From: Nocardioides mesophilus
Lineage (GTDB): Bacteria > Actinomycetota > Actinomycetes > Propionibacteriales > Nocardioidaceae
Length of the DNA: 64,000 bases
NCBI RefSeq assembly: GCF_014395785.1
Contig: NZ_CP060713.1
Location: forward strand, 2,446,501 to 2,510,500
Direction of reading: 5' to 3'
The translations under genes were made by a program, and so were the position numbers. The notes beneath the pieces are model-generated. The model did no database searches and had not been told where the DNA came from. It saw nothing but the letters and a program-made list of their open reading frames with translations. Positions 42,757-52,162 of this stretch are shown here, piece by piece; the stretch's first letter is position 1, and every line of letters starts with the position of its first letter.

Positions 42757-44904
42757 ATGCAGGTCTGGCCGGGACGTCCCTATCCGTTGGGGGCGACGTA
42801 CGACGGGTCCGGGGTCAACTTCGCTCTGTTCTCGGAGGTCGCCGACAAGGTCGAGCTCTGCCTCATCGACGACGACGGCGGCGAGACCCGCGTCACGATG
42901 AACGAGGCCGACGCGTTCGTCCACCACGCCTACCTCCCCGGCCTGATGCCCGGGCAGCGCTACGGCTACCGGGTGCACGGCCCCTACGACCCGTCGAACG
43001 GGCACCGCTGCAACCCGGCGAAGCTCCTCCTCGATCCCTACGCAAAGGCGGTCGAGGGTCAGATCGACGGGGACGAGTCGCTGTTCTCCTACGAGTTCGA
43101 GAAGCCCAAGAACTTCAACGAGGAGGACAGCCTCGGGCACACCATGCTCTCGGTGGTGGTCAACCCCTACTTCGACTGGGGCAACGACCGGCACCCCGAC
43201 CGGGAGTACCACGAGACGATCATCTACGAGGCTCACGTCAAGGGACTCACCGAGACGCACCCGGCGATCCCCGAGGAGATCCGCGGGACGTACGCCGGGA
43301 TCGCGCACCCGGCGATGATCGAGCACCTCACTGACCTCGGCATCACCGCCATCGAGCTGATGCCGGTGCACCAGTTCGTCCAGGACACCACGCTGGCCGA
43401 CAAGGGCCTGAGCAACTACTGGGGCTACAACACCATCGGCTTCTTCGCCCCGCACAACGACTACGCCACCGGCCAGCGCGGCCAGCAGGTGCAGGAGTTC
43501 AAGGCGATGGTCAAGGCGCTGCACGAGGCCAACATCGAGGTGATCCTCGACGTCGTCTACAACCACACCGCGGAGGGCAACCACCTCGGCCCGACGCTGT
43601 GCTTCCGGGGCATCGACAACGCCGCCTACTACCGGCTCGTCGACGACGACCAGGCGCACTACTACGACACCACCGGCACCGGGAACACGCTGCTGATGCG
43701 GCACCCGCACGTGCTGCAGCTGATCATGGACTCGCTGCGCTACTGGGTGACGGAGATGCACGTCGACGGCTTCCGCTTCGACCTGGCCTCCTCCCTGGCC
43801 CGCCAGTTCCACGAGGTCGACCGGCTGTCGGCCTTCTTCGACCTGGTGCAGCAGGACCCGGTGGTCAGCCAGGTCAAGCTGATCGCCGAGCCGTGGGACG
43901 TCGGCGAGGGCGGCTACCAGGTCGGCAACTTCCCGCCGCTGTGGACCGAGTGGAACGGCAAGTACCGCGACACCGTCCGTGACTACTGGCGCGGCGAGCC
44001 GGCCACCCTCGGCGAGTTCGCCTCGCGGATCACCGGCTCCTCCGACCTCTACGAGCACTCCGGCCGCAAGCCGATCGCCTCGATCAACTTCGTCACCGCG
44101 CACGACGGCTTCACCATCCGTGACCTCGTCTCCTACAACGACAAGCACAACGAGGCCAACGGCGAGGGCGGCGCGGACGGCGAGAGCCACAACCGGTCGT
44201 GGAACTGCGGGACCGAGGGGGAGACCGACGACCCCGAGGTGCTCGAGCTGCGGGCCCGCCAGCAGCGCAACTTCCTTACCACCTTGCTGGTCTCGCAAGG
44301 CGTCCCGATGCTGCTGCACGGCGACGAGCTCGGCCGCAGCCAGGGCGGCAACAACAACGTCTACTGCCAGGACAACGAGATCGCCTGGATGAACTGGGAG
44401 CTCGAGGAGTGGCAGGAGCAGCTGCTCGACTTCGCCAAGCGCGTCGTCGCCCTGCGCAACAACCACCCGGTGTTCCGCCGCCGGCGCTTCTTCGCCGGGG
44501 CGAGTCCCCGTGACGAGTCCGGCGGCATCGCCGACATCGCCTGGTTCACCCCCGAGGGCAAGAACATGCGCGACGTGGACTGGTCCCACGAGCACGCACG
44601 CTCGGTGATGGTGTTCCTCAACGGGGACGCGATCCCCGAGCCGGACCAGCGCGGTGAGCCGGTGGTGGACGACTCGTTCCTGATCGCCTTCAACGGCCAC
44701 CACGAGGAGCTGCCGTTCACCATCCCCGACGAGGTCTACGGCGAGGGCTGGCTGGTCGCGCTCGACACCCACGACGTCGAGGCCGGGAGCGTGTCGTTCT
44801 TCGAGGACGTCACGCCGCTGCTCCCGGGCTTGGAGTTCCAGGTCGCCGGCCGCTCGGTGATGGTGCTGCGGCGCCCCCGGGCGACCTCCCGCGCCCTGCG
44901 CTGA
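42757..44904 (+). CDS. glgX: glycogen debranching enzyme GlgX
   Basis: 715 aa, ATG with AAGGAG upstream. It hydrolyses alpha-1,6 branches of glycogen limit dextrin. An N-terminal CBM48 domain (about 1-110: PLGATYDGSGVNFALFSE) precedes a GH13 barrel with the conserved regions ILDVVYNHTAEG, DGFRFDLASSLAR (nucleophile Asp), IAEPWDVGEGGYQVGNFPP (acid Glu) and INFVTAHDGFTIRDLVSYN (Asp). PLWTEWNGKYRDTVRDYWRG is typical of GlgX. It stands alone with its own terminator; in some actinobacteria the same family (TreX) lies in the trehalose TreYZ pathway, but those genes are not here. Confidence 0.94.
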   Translation: MQVWPGRPYPLGATYDGSGVNFALFSEVADKVELCLIDDDGGETRVTMNEADAFVHHAYLPGLMPGQRYGYRVHGPYDPSNGHRCNPAKLLLDPYAKAVEGQIDGDESLFSYEFEKPKNFNEEDSLGHTMLSVVVNPYFDWGNDRHPDREYHETIIYEAHVKGLTETHPAIPEEIRGTYAGIAHPAMIEHLTDLGITAIELMPVHQFVQDTTLADKGLSNYWGYNTIGFFAPHNDYATGQRGQQVQEFKAMVKALHEANIEVILDVVYNHTAEGNHLGPTLCFRGIDNAAYYRLVDDDQAHYYDTTGTGNTLLMRHPHVLQLIMDSLRYWVTEMHVDGFRFDLASSLARQFHEVDRLSAFFDLVQQDPVVSQVKLIAEPWDVGEGGYQVGNFPPLWTEWNGKYRDTVRDYWRGEPATLGEFASRITGSSDLYEHSGRKPIASINFVTAHDGFTIRDLVSYNDKHNEANGEGGADGESHNRSWNCGTEGETDDPEVLELRARQQRNFLTTLLVSQGVPMLLHGDELGRSQGGNNNVYCQDNEIAWMNWELEEWQEQLLDFAKRVVALRNNHPVFRRRRFFAGASPRDESGGIADIAWFTPEGKNMRDVDWSHEHARSVMVFLNGDAIPEPDQRGEPVVDDSFLIAFNGHHEELPFTIPDEVYGEGWLVALDTHDVEAGSVSFFEDVTPLLPGLEFQVAGRSVMVLRRPRATSRALR

Positions 44905-44956
44905 CCCCGCGCCGGCGTACCGGCGGAGCCGTCCGCCCGGCCGGGGCCGTCCACAT

Positions 44957-44998
44957 CACCCCGGTCTGTCCGCCCCGCCGGGCGGGCAGACCGGGGTG
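44957..44998 (+). terminator. terminator of glgX
   Basis: CACCCCGGTCTG-T-CCGCC pairs with GGCGG-G-CAGACCGGGGTG around a CCGCC loop, a stem of 17 pairs with one mismatch, 50 bases after the glgX stop. Confidence 0.8.
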
Positions 44999-45031
44999 GT
45001 GCGTTTCCGGGGCCGACCTAGGCTCGGGGAC

Positions 45032-46432
45032 ATGAGTGAGCCCTCCTCCGCCGCCACGCGAGGTGCCCTGCGTGAGCTCGGCTACCGCTCCCGCTCGGTC
45101 AAGGCCGAGATCCGCGAGAACCTCCTGCAGCGCCTGCGCTCGGGAGAGACCGCGTTCCCCGGGATCGTCGGCTTCGACGACACTGTGCTGCCGCAGCTGG
45201 AGAGCGCGCTGCTCGCCGGCCACGACCTGGTCCTGCTCGGCGAGCGTGGGCAGGGGAAGACCCGGCTGATGCGCACCATCGGCTCGCTGCTCGACGAGTG
45301 GACGCCGGTGGTCGTGGGCTGCGAGATCCACGACGACCCGATGGCGCCGGTGTGCACGCGCTGCATTCGGCTGGCCGAGGAGCTCGGTGACGACCTCCCG
45401 GTGGGCTGGCTGCACCGCGACCACCGCTACGTCGAGAAGCTGGCCACGCCCGACACCAGCGTCGGTGACCTGGTCGGTGACGTCGACCCGGTGAAGGTCG
45501 CCGAGGGGCGCACGCTCGGTGACCCGGAGACCGTCCACTACGGGCTGCTGCCGCGCACCAACCGCGGCGTCTTCGGCATCAACGAGCTGCCCGACCTGGC
45601 CGAGCGGATCCAGGTCGCGATGTTCAACGTGCTGGAGGAGCGCGACATCCAGGTCCGCGGCTACTCGCTGCGGCTGCCGATCGACGTGCTGCTGGTGGCC
45701 AGCGCCAACCCGGAGGACTACACCAACCGCGGCCGGATCATCACCCCGCTCAAGGACCGTTTCGGGGCGGAGATCCGCACCCACTACCCCTACGAGGTCG
45801 CCGAGGAGGTGGCGCTGGTCCGCCAGGAGGCGCAGCTGGTCGCCGAGGTGCCCGACCACCTGCTCGAGGTCGTCGCCCGGCTGACCCGCGGCCTGCGGGA
45901 GTCCTCCTCGGTGGACCACCGCTCCGGGGTGAGTGCCCGCTTCGCGATCGCCGCCGCCGAGGGGGTCGCCGCGTCCGCGCTGCGCCGGGCCGCCCGGGTC
46001 GGCGAGCCGGAGGCGGTCGCCCGGGTCTGTGACGTGCCGACGGTCGTCCCGGCGCTGCTGGGCAAGGTCGAGTTCGAGATGGGGGAGGAGGGCCGCGAGG
46101 TCGACGTGGTCCAGCACCTGCTGCGGGTCGGCATCGCCGAGACCTTCCGCGAGCGGCTCACCGGGCTGGATCTCTCCGGTTTCACCGACCTCTTCGCCGA
46201 GGGTGCCGTCGTCGAGACCGGCGAGCTGGTCCCGGCCACCGAGCTGCTGGCCCAGATCGGCACGGTGCCCGGCCTCTCCAAGGTGCTCGACCGGCTCTCC
46301 GACGGCACCGGCGAGGAGCCGACCTCCCCCGGCGAGATCGCGGCCGCGGTGGAGTTCGTCCTCGAGGGGCTGCACCTGACCCGCCGGATCCAGAAGGACA
46401 GCCTGGCCGGCCGGACCGTCTACGGGGCCTGA
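45032..46432 (+). CDS. MoxR/ChlI-like AAA+ ATPase
   Basis: 466 aa, ATG chosen at MSEPSSAATRGALRELGY. Walker A is LGERGQGKT (about 68-76), and the Walker B/sensor part is GVFGINELPDLAERIQVAMFNVLEER. LLVASANPEDYTNRGRIITPLKDRFGAEIRTHYP is the conserved sensor-1 and lid region of magnesium-chelatase subunit I-like ATPases. It sits three bases before a VWA-domain gene, and the two form a MoxR-VWA pair. Such pairs act as chaperone-like or metal-insertion complexes; there are no chlorophyll or cobalamin genes nearby, so the client is unknown. Confidence 0.9.
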   Translation: MSEPSSAATRGALRELGYRSRSVKAEIRENLLQRLRSGETAFPGIVGFDDTVLPQLESALLAGHDLVLLGERGQGKTRLMRTIGSLLDEWTPVVVGCEIHDDPMAPVCTRCIRLAEELGDDLPVGWLHRDHRYVEKLATPDTSVGDLVGDVDPVKVAEGRTLGDPETVHYGLLPRTNRGVFGINELPDLAERIQVAMFNVLEERDIQVRGYSLRLPIDVLLVASANPEDYTNRGRIITPLKDRFGAEIRTHYPYEVAEEVALVRQEAQLVAEVPDHLLEVVARLTRGLRESSSVDHRSGVSARFAIAAAEGVAASALRRAARVGEPEAVARVCDVPTVVPALLGKVEFEMGEEGREVDVVQHLLRVGIAETFRERLTGLDLSGFTDLFAEGAVVETGELVPATELLAQIGTVPGLSKVLDRLSDGTGEEPTSPGEIAAAVEFVLEGLHLTRRIQKDSLAGRTVYGA

Positions 46433-46435
46433 GCC

Positions 46436-48382
46436 ATGGCCACCCCGCGGTTCCGGTACGGCCCCTGGCACGACGGTCCCGATCCGTTGGCGCCGCCGTA
46501 CGACGTGCGCGCGGCGCTCGACGAGGTGGGCCGTGACGTCCTCGCCGGCGGGTCGCTGCGCGAGGCGCTGGCCGAGCTGCTGCGCCGCGGGTTCGACGGC
46601 AACCGCGGCCTCGACGACCTGGCCGCCAGGCTGCGCCGGATGCGCAACGCGGCGCGCCGCCGCGGTGACCTCGGCGGCACCCTCGACCAGGTGCGCGCCG
46701 CGCTGGACCAGGCGTTGGCGCAGGAGCGGGACGCGCTGGCCGCGGAGGACGGCGAGGACGCCCGCTGGGCCGAGATGGAGCTGGCCACCGTGCCCGACGA
46801 GACCGCGGGCGCGGTGCGGGCGCTGGCCGACTACTCCTGGCACTCGCCGGAGGCCCGGGCGACCTACGAGTCCATCCAGCAGATGCTGCAGCGGGAGGTG
46901 CTCGACGCCCAGTTCGCCGGGCTGAAGCAGGCCCTCGCGGACCCCGACCCCGAGGCGATGCAGCGGGTCAAGGACATGCTGGCCGACCTCAACCATCTGC
47001 TGGCCGCGCACGCCCGCGGCGAGGACACCGAGGACCTGTTCCGGGACTTCATGGACCGGCACGGCGACCTCTTCCCCGAGCAGCCGGAGACGGTCGACGA
47101 GCTGATCGACGCGCTGGCCCGGCGGCAGGCCGCCGCGGACCGGATGATGGCCTCGATGTCCCCCGAGCAGCGCGAGCAGCTCGGCCAGCTGATGAGCGAC
47201 GCGCTCGCCGACGCCGACCTCGCCTCGGAGATGGCCCAGCTCTCGGACAACCTGCGGGCGCTGCGCCCCGGCATGAACCGTGGCCCGGTGCAGATGCGGG
47301 GCGGCGGGGAGCCGCTCGGCTACAGCGAGGGGGTCGAGGCGGTGGCCGAGCTCGCCGACCTGGAGGCGCTCGAGGCGGCGCTGTCCCAGTCGCACGCCGG
47401 CGCCACCCTCGACGACGTGGACGTGGAGGTGCTCGAGCAGCACCTGGGGGCCGGGGCCGCCGCCGACTTCCGGGCCCTGCGTGAGCTGGAGCGCGAGCTC
47501 GAGCGACAGGGGTTCGTGTCCCGGGGCGACGACGGCCTCCGGCTCACGCCGCGGGCGGTGCGCCGGCTGGGGGAGTCGGCGCTCAAGCGGGTGTTCGCCC
47601 GGATGGACGCCGCCGGGTCCGGCGACCACGAGGACCACCGCAGCGGCTCGGCCGACGAGCTGATCGGCTCCTCCCGCCCGTGGATCTTCGGCGACGAGCT
47701 GCCGCTGGACGCGGTCCGCACCGTCTCCAACGCGCTGCGCCGCGGCGCCGGGATCCCGGGCCGGCTGCTGGTCGAGGACTTCGAGGTGGTGGAGACCGAG
47801 AGGCGCACCACCGCCGCGGTCGCGCTGCTGGTCGACCTGTCGTTCTCGATGGTCCAGGAGGGCCGCTGGGGCCCGATGAAGCAGACCGCGCTCGCGCTGG
47901 CGCACCTGGTGGAGACCCGCTTCCGGCAGGACGCGCTGGAGATCGTCGGCTTCGACCGCTCGGCCCGGCGCCTCACCCCCGTGCAGCTCGCCGACGCGGA
48001 GCCGGAGTGGGTGCAGGGCACCAACCTGCAGCAGGCCCTGATGATCGCGGCCCGGCACCTGCGCCGGCACCCGGACGCGGAGCCGGTGATCATGGTGGTC
48101 ACCGACGGCGAGCCGACCGCGCACATCGGCGCCGACGGTCACCCGGTCTTCTCCTGGCCGCCGACGCCGGCGACGCTGCGCGCCACCGTGGGCCAGGTCG
48201 ACGAGCTCTCTCGCTACGGCGCCTCGATCAACTTCTTCATGCTCGGCGAGGATCCCGGCCTGGCCCGCTTCGTCGACGCGGTCGCCCGGCGCGCAGGTGG
48301 CCGGGTGTTCACCCCCGACCTCTCCCGGCTCGGCGAGTACGTCGTCGCCGACTACCTCCGGGCCCGCAAGGGCCGCCGCTGA
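46436..48382 (+). CDS. VWA-domain protein, partner of the AAA+ ATPase
   Basis: 648 aa, no signal peptide. A long, charged, mainly helical N-terminal part (about 1-450, rich in Asp, Glu, Arg and Ala) leads to a von Willebrand factor A domain (about 460-640). Its MIDAS site is AVALLVDLSFSMVQEG (DxSxS), with the TNLQQAL threonine and MVVTDGEPTAH aspartate. This organisation is that of ChlD-like partners of MoxR ATPases. Translated just after the ATPase gene, it is expected to form one complex with it in the cytoplasm. Confidence 0.9.
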   Translation: MATPRFRYGPWHDGPDPLAPPYDVRAALDEVGRDVLAGGSLREALAELLRRGFDGNRGLDDLAARLRRMRNAARRRGDLGGTLDQVRAALDQALAQERDALAAEDGEDARWAEMELATVPDETAGAVRALADYSWHSPEARATYESIQQMLQREVLDAQFAGLKQALADPDPEAMQRVKDMLADLNHLLAAHARGEDTEDLFRDFMDRHGDLFPEQPETVDELIDALARRQAAADRMMASMSPEQREQLGQLMSDALADADLASEMAQLSDNLRALRPGMNRGPVQMRGGGEPLGYSEGVEAVAELADLEALEAALSQSHAGATLDDVDVEVLEQHLGAGAAADFRALRELERELERQGFVSRGDDGLRLTPRAVRRLGESALKRVFARMDAAGSGDHEDHRSGSADELIGSSRPWIFGDELPLDAVRTVSNALRRGAGIPGRLLVEDFEVVETERRTTAAVALLVDLSFSMVQEGRWGPMKQTALALAHLVETRFRQDALEIVGFDRSARRLTPVQLADAEPEWVQGTNLQQALMIAARHLRRHPDAEPVIMVVTDGEPTAHIGADGHPVFSWPPTPATLRATVGQVDELSRYGASINFFMLGEDPGLARFVDAVARRAGGRVFTPDLSRLGEYVVADYLRARKGRR

Positions 48383-48418
48383 GCCGCAGCGGCTGGGGGC
48401 GCTGGCTAGGCTCGAGAC

Positions 48419-49330
48419 ATGACCTGGACCTCGCGCGACCTGCCCTCGTTCGCCGGCCGGACGGTCGTGGTGACCGGCGGCAACTCCGGCATCGGCTGGC
48501 ACACCGCGGCGGCCCTGGGCCGGGCCGGTGCGTCGGTGACGCTGGCCTGCCGGAACCCGGTGGCCGGCGAGGAGGCCGCTGCCGCGATGCGCGCCGCCGG
48601 CGCCGGCGAGGTGCGCGCGGCCAGGTTGGACCTGGCCGACCTCGGCAGCGTCAAGGACTTCGCCGACGCCTGGACCGATCCGCTCGACGTGCTGGTGAAC
48701 AACGCCGGCGTGATGACCCCGCCGCGCTACCGGCAGACCGCCGACGGCTTCGAGCTGCAGCTCGGCACCAACCATCTCGGTCACTTCGCGCTGACCGGCC
48801 GGCTGCTGCCCCGGCTGCTCGAGGCGCCCGCCCCGCGGGTCGTGACGGTCTCCTCGATCGCGCACTTCCGCGGCAACGAGTCGGTGCTCGCCGGCAATCC
48901 CCGCGACGGGTACCGGCCCGAGCGTGCCTACGCGAACTCCAAGCTGGCCAACCTGCTGTTCGCCTTCGAGCTGCAACGGCAGGCCGACCGGCACGGCGCC
49001 GCGCTGGTCTCGAACGCGGCGCACCCGGGCGTCTCGGCGACGAACCTGGTGACCTCCGAGCAGGGGCTCGGCTCGATCCCGGGAGTCAGCCGGCTGGCGC
49101 CGCTGGTGCTGCGGCTGGTCCTGCAGTCGGCGGCCGCGGGCGCCGAGCCCACGCTCCACGCGGTCGCCGAGGGCGGCCCGGCCTCCTGCACCGGGCCGCA
49201 GTGGCTGCGGGAGAGCCGCGGACCGGTGGGTCCGGCCCGGCTCAGCCGCTACGCCCGCGACGAGGTGCTGGCCCGGCAGCTGTGGGACCTGAGCATCGAG
49301 CTCACCGGGGTCGAGCCCACCTGGCTCTGA
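48419..49330 (+). CDS. short-chain dehydrogenase/reductase
   Basis: 303 aa. VVVTGGNSGIGWHTAAALGRAG is the NADP site, NNAGVM is present, VTVSSIAHFRG gives the serine and AYANSKLANLLFAFEL the Tyr-x3-Lys. It belongs to the same retinol-dehydrogenase-like group as the SDR at 36501. 36 bases separate it from the VWA gene, so it may be cotranscribed. The substrate is unknown. Confidence 0.9.
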   Translation: MTWTSRDLPSFAGRTVVVTGGNSGIGWHTAAALGRAGASVTLACRNPVAGEEAAAAMRAAGAGEVRAARLDLADLGSVKDFADAWTDPLDVLVNNAGVMTPPRYRQTADGFELQLGTNHLGHFALTGRLLPRLLEAPAPRVVTVSSIAHFRGNESVLAGNPRDGYRPERAYANSKLANLLFAFELQRQADRHGAALVSNAAHPGVSATNLVTSEQGLGSIPGVSRLAPLVLRLVLQSAAAGAEPTLHAVAEGGPASCTGPQWLRESRGPVGPARLSRYARDEVLARQLWDLSIELTGVEPTWL

Positions 49331-49336
49331 CGCCGC

Positions 49337-50206
49337 TCACCCGCCCAGCAGGGCGCTCAGCGTCGCGATGTCGTCGGGCCCGACCTGGCAGCAGCCTCCG
49401 ACCCAGGCGGCGCCGGCCGCCACCCAGGACGGCGCCAGCGTCACGTCGTACGCCGTGTCGCCGCTCCACGTGCGGGTGCCGCTGTCCCAGCCCTGGCCGG
49501 AGTTGGGGTAGGCGACGCCCGGCCTGCCGCTGACCCGGGCCGCGACCTCCAGCGCCGGCAGCACGTCGGCCGGCGCGCAGCAGTTGACCCCGGTGGCGAC
49601 CACGGCGGGGCTGCCGGCCGCGACCGCGAAGGCGTCCTCGAGCGGCTGCCCGGCCCGGGTCCGCCCACCGCTCACCGAGTAGGACAGCCATGCGGGCAGA
49701 CCGACCTGGTCGAGGATGCCCACCAACACCTCCGCCTCGTCGAGGTCCGGGACGGTCTCCACCGCCAGCAGGTCCGGGCCCGCCGCGGCCAGCGTCTCGA
49801 TGCGGGGCAGGTGGAAGTCGCGCAGCCGGGCGGCGCTCAGCCCGTAGCGGCCGCGGTACTCCGAGCCGTCGGCGAGCACCGCGCCGTAGGGACCGACCGA
49901 GGCGGCCACCAGCCGGCGCCGCCCGTCGCGGGCCACCTGCTCGTCGCGGACCTCCCGGGCCAGGGTCACGCTGAGGCGCAGCAGGTCCTCGGCCTCGGCG
50001 CGGGAGAGGCCGGCGTTCCCGAAGCCGGCCACGCTGGCCTGGTAGCTGGCCGTCGTCGCCACCTCCGCCCCCGCCTCGTAGTAGGTCCGGTGCACGGCCG
50101 CGACCTCCTCCGGGGCGTCGCGCAGCAGCCGCGCCGTCCACAGCGCGTCGGACAGGTCGTGGCCGCGGGCCGCCAGTGCGGTGGACAGCCCGCCGTCGAG
50201 GATCAC
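49337..50206 (-). CDS. mmuM: homocysteine S-methyltransferase family protein
   Basis: 289 aa, GTG start in a 4-base overlap with the upstream hydrolase gene. It is expected to methylate homocysteine with S-methylmethionine (or SAM) to give methionine. VILDGGLSTALAARGHDL opens the barrel, TTASYQASVAGF is conserved, and zinc ligands appear as GVNCCAP (first Cys) and GGCCQVGPDDI (Cys pair). Length is usual for the short MmuM type. Convergent with the SDR gene, six bases apart. Confidence 0.9.
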   Translation of the reverse strand: MILDGGLSTALAARGHDLSDALWTARLLRDAPEEVAAVHRTYYEAGAEVATTASYQASVAGFGNAGLSRAEAEDLLRLSVTLAREVRDEQVARDGRRRLVAASVGPYGAVLADGSEYRGRYGLSAARLRDFHLPRIETLAAAGPDLLAVETVPDLDEAEVLVGILDQVGLPAWLSYSVSGGRTRAGQPLEDAFAVAAGSPAVVATGVNCCAPADVLPALEVAARVSGRPGVAYPNSGQGWDSGTRTWSGDTAYDVTLAPSWVAAGAAWVGGCCQVGPDDIATLSALLGG

Positions 50207-50973
50207 CGCGCGGCCTCCAGGTGGGTCCGGACCGCGGCGCGCACCGCCTCCGGCTGTGCGACGTTGGCCATGTGGGCCGCGTCGGCGACCACCACCAGCC
50301 GTGCGCGCGGCACCGCCGTGGCGATCTGCCCGGCGACCTCCGGGGTGGTGCTCGGGTCGTCGGCGCCGGCCACGACCAGGGTCGGGGTGTCGATCTCGGC
50401 GAGCCGGTCGGTGACGTCGTACGTCGCCAGCGCCTCGCAGCAACCGGCGTACCCCTCGACCGGTTGGGCCACGAAGTCGGCCATCACCCGGCCAACAGTG
50501 TCCGGGTGCTCGCGGCGGAACCGCTCGGTGAACCACCGCTCGGTGGTCGCCGCGACCAGTGGCTCGAGGCCCCCGGCCCGCACCTGCCGGGCCCGCTCGA
50601 CCCAGGTGGCGGGCTCGCCGAAACGCGGCGCGGTGCAGCACAGCGCGAGGGAGGTCAGCCGGTCGCTGTGGTCGAGGGCGAGCAGCTGGCCGATGGCGCC
50701 GCCGAGCGAGATCCCGACGTAGCCGAACCGCTCCACCCCCAGCGAGTCGGCGAGCGCGACCACGTCCGCGGCCAGCTCCTCGACGGTGTAGGGCCCTGCG
50801 GGGACCGGGGAGCCGCCGTGCCCGCGGGTGTCGAAGCGGATCACCCGGTGGTCGCGGGCGAGGTCGGCGGCCAGGTCGTCCCACAGCGTCAGCGTCGCAC
50901 CGAGGGAGGAGCCGACCAGCACGGTCGGGCCCTCCCCCTCGATGCGGTGGTGCAGCTTCACCGGTGCGGGCAT
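50203..50973 (-). CDS. alpha/beta hydrolase (3-oxoadipate enol-lactonase-like)
   Basis: 256 aa. GSSLGATLTLWDDLAADLARDHRVIRFDTRGHGGS is the N-terminal oxyanion and strand region; GISLGGAIGQLLA holds the nucleophile serine in GxSxG. The acid (VAGADDPSTTPE) and a histidine (AHMANV) follow. The pattern is that of PcaD enol-lactonases, but no other protocatechuate genes are present, so the real substrate may differ. It is cotranscribed with mmuM. Confidence 0.87.
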   Translation of the reverse strand: MPAPVKLHHRIEGEGPTVLVGSSLGATLTLWDDLAADLARDHRVIRFDTRGHGGSPVPAGPYTVEELAADVVALADSLGVERFGYVGISLGGAIGQLLALDHSDRLTSLALCCTAPRFGEPATWVERARQVRAGGLEPLVAATTERWFTERFRREHPDTVGRVMADFVAQPVEGYAGCCEALATYDVTDRLAEIDTPTLVVAGADDPSTTPEVAGQIATAVPRARLVVVADAAHMANVAQPEAVRAAVRTHLEAAR

Positions 50974-51069
50974 CGGACCTCCAGGCGGCTCAGGGGACGG
51001 TGGCTCTCCACGAGCCGGTCGGCTCCGTCCAGCCTGTCACGGTCGCCGGTGCGGAGGCTCGCCGCCGTC

Positions 51070-52080
51070 TCAGGCAGTGACGGTGTGCCCGGCCGGGACC
51101 GTCTCCTCCGGACGCGGCGGGGGCGGCGGGGTGCCGTCGCCGAACGGGCGGCCGCCGAGCTGCTCCCGGCCGTGGGCGGTCAGCCAGCCGGACAGGTCCG
51201 GGCCCTTCGGCACCACGCCGGTGGGGTTGATGTCGGAGTGCACGACGTAGTAGTGCGCCTTGATGTGCGCGAAGTCGATCGTGTCGCCGAAGCCGGGGGT
51301 CTGGAACAGGTCGCGGGCGTAGCCCCACAGCGCCGGCATCTCGCTGAGCTTGTTGCGGTTGGCCTTGAAGTGGCCGTGGTAGACGGGGTCGAAGCGCACC
51401 AGGGTGGTGAAGAGCCGGACGTCGGCCTCGGTGATCTGCTCGCCGACGAGGTAGCGCCGCTGGGTGAGCCGCTCCTCGAGCCGGTCGAGCGCCGCGAACA
51501 GCCGGTCGTAGGCCCGCTCGTAGGACGCCTGCCGGCCGGCGAAACCGCAGCGGTAGACGCCGTTGTTCACCTCGGTGTAGACCCACTCGTTGATCTCGTC
51601 GATCTCCGCCCGGAGGTGGTCGGGGTAGAGGTCGGGGGCTCCCTCGCGGTGCCACTTGGTCCACTGCGTCGACAGGTCCAGGGTGATCTGCGGGAAGTCG
51701 TTGGTCACCACCTGGCCCGTGGGCACGTCCACGACGGCCGGCACCGTGATGCCCTTGGGGTAGTCGGGGTACCGCGCCAGGAACGCCTCCTGGAGCCGCT
51801 CGATGCCCAGCACCGGGTCCCGGCCGTCGGGGTCGAGGTCGAAGGTCCAGCTGCGCGCGTCGTGGGTGGGGCCGCACACTCCCATGCCGAGCACGTCCTC
51901 GAGGCCGAGCAGGCGGCGCACGATGATGGCACGGTTCGCCCACGGGCAGGCCCGCGAGACGACCAGTCGGTACCGGTCGGGCTCCACCGGCCAGCCGTCG
52001 CGGCCGTCCTCGGTGATCCGGTCCTCGATGTAGTCGGTGTCGCGGTCGAACTCGTCCTCGACGTAACGGCCCTGCGGCAT
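51070..52080 (-). CDS. glutathionyl-hydroquinone reductase-like (S-transferase family) protein
   Basis: 336 aa. ATG 52080 has GAGGGA seven bases upstream; TTG 52098 is possible but unlikely. YRLVVSRACPWANRAIIVRRLLGL carries the catalytic cysteine of the Xi/omega-type GST family (CPWA), and the C-terminal helical domain has EINEWVYTEVNNGVYRCGFAGRQ and RYLVGEQITEADVRLFTTLVRFD. In actinobacteria, which use mycothiol, this enzyme probably reduces mycothiol conjugates of quinones or other electrophiles (inference). A TAGTTG-N6-CAACTA site lies just upstream. Confidence 0.9.
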   Translation of the reverse strand: MPQGRYVEDEFDRDTDYIEDRITEDGRDGWPVEPDRYRLVVSRACPWANRAIIVRRLLGLEDVLGMGVCGPTHDARSWTFDLDPDGRDPVLGIERLQEAFLARYPDYPKGITVPAVVDVPTGQVVTNDFPQITLDLSTQWTKWHREGAPDLYPDHLRAEIDEINEWVYTEVNNGVYRCGFAGRQASYERAYDRLFAALDRLEERLTQRRYLVGEQITEADVRLFTTLVRFDPVYHGHFKANRNKLSEMPALWGYARDLFQTPGFGDTIDFAHIKAHYYVVHSDINPTGVVPKGPDLSGWLTAHGREQLGGRPFGDGTPPPPPRPEETVPAGHTVTA

Positions 52081-52100
52081 GGGAGCTCCCTCGCTCAAGT

Positions 52101-52118
52101 TAGTTGCGGCCTCAACTA
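52101..52118. promoter_or_regulatory. candidate operator (TAGTTG-N6-CAACTA) of the S-transferase gene
   Basis: TAGTTGCGGCCTCAACTA pairs at 16 of 18 positions as a dyad and lies 21 bases before the ATG at 52080. The same arms recur at 53946-53963. The size and centre spacing fit a MarR-type repressor. Confidence 0.65.
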
Positions 52119-52162
52119 CCTAGTACCGCATCGTACGGCGGTGAAAACCTCGACGGGGCCGG

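Noticed and set aside
44810-49159. A 1449-codon minus-strand open frame across MoxR, VWA and SDR genes
   Set aside because: It is the mirror frame of three genes with clear motifs; its product is a Gly/Arg/Val/Leu-rich sequence without domains. Long antisense frames are expected at this GC content.
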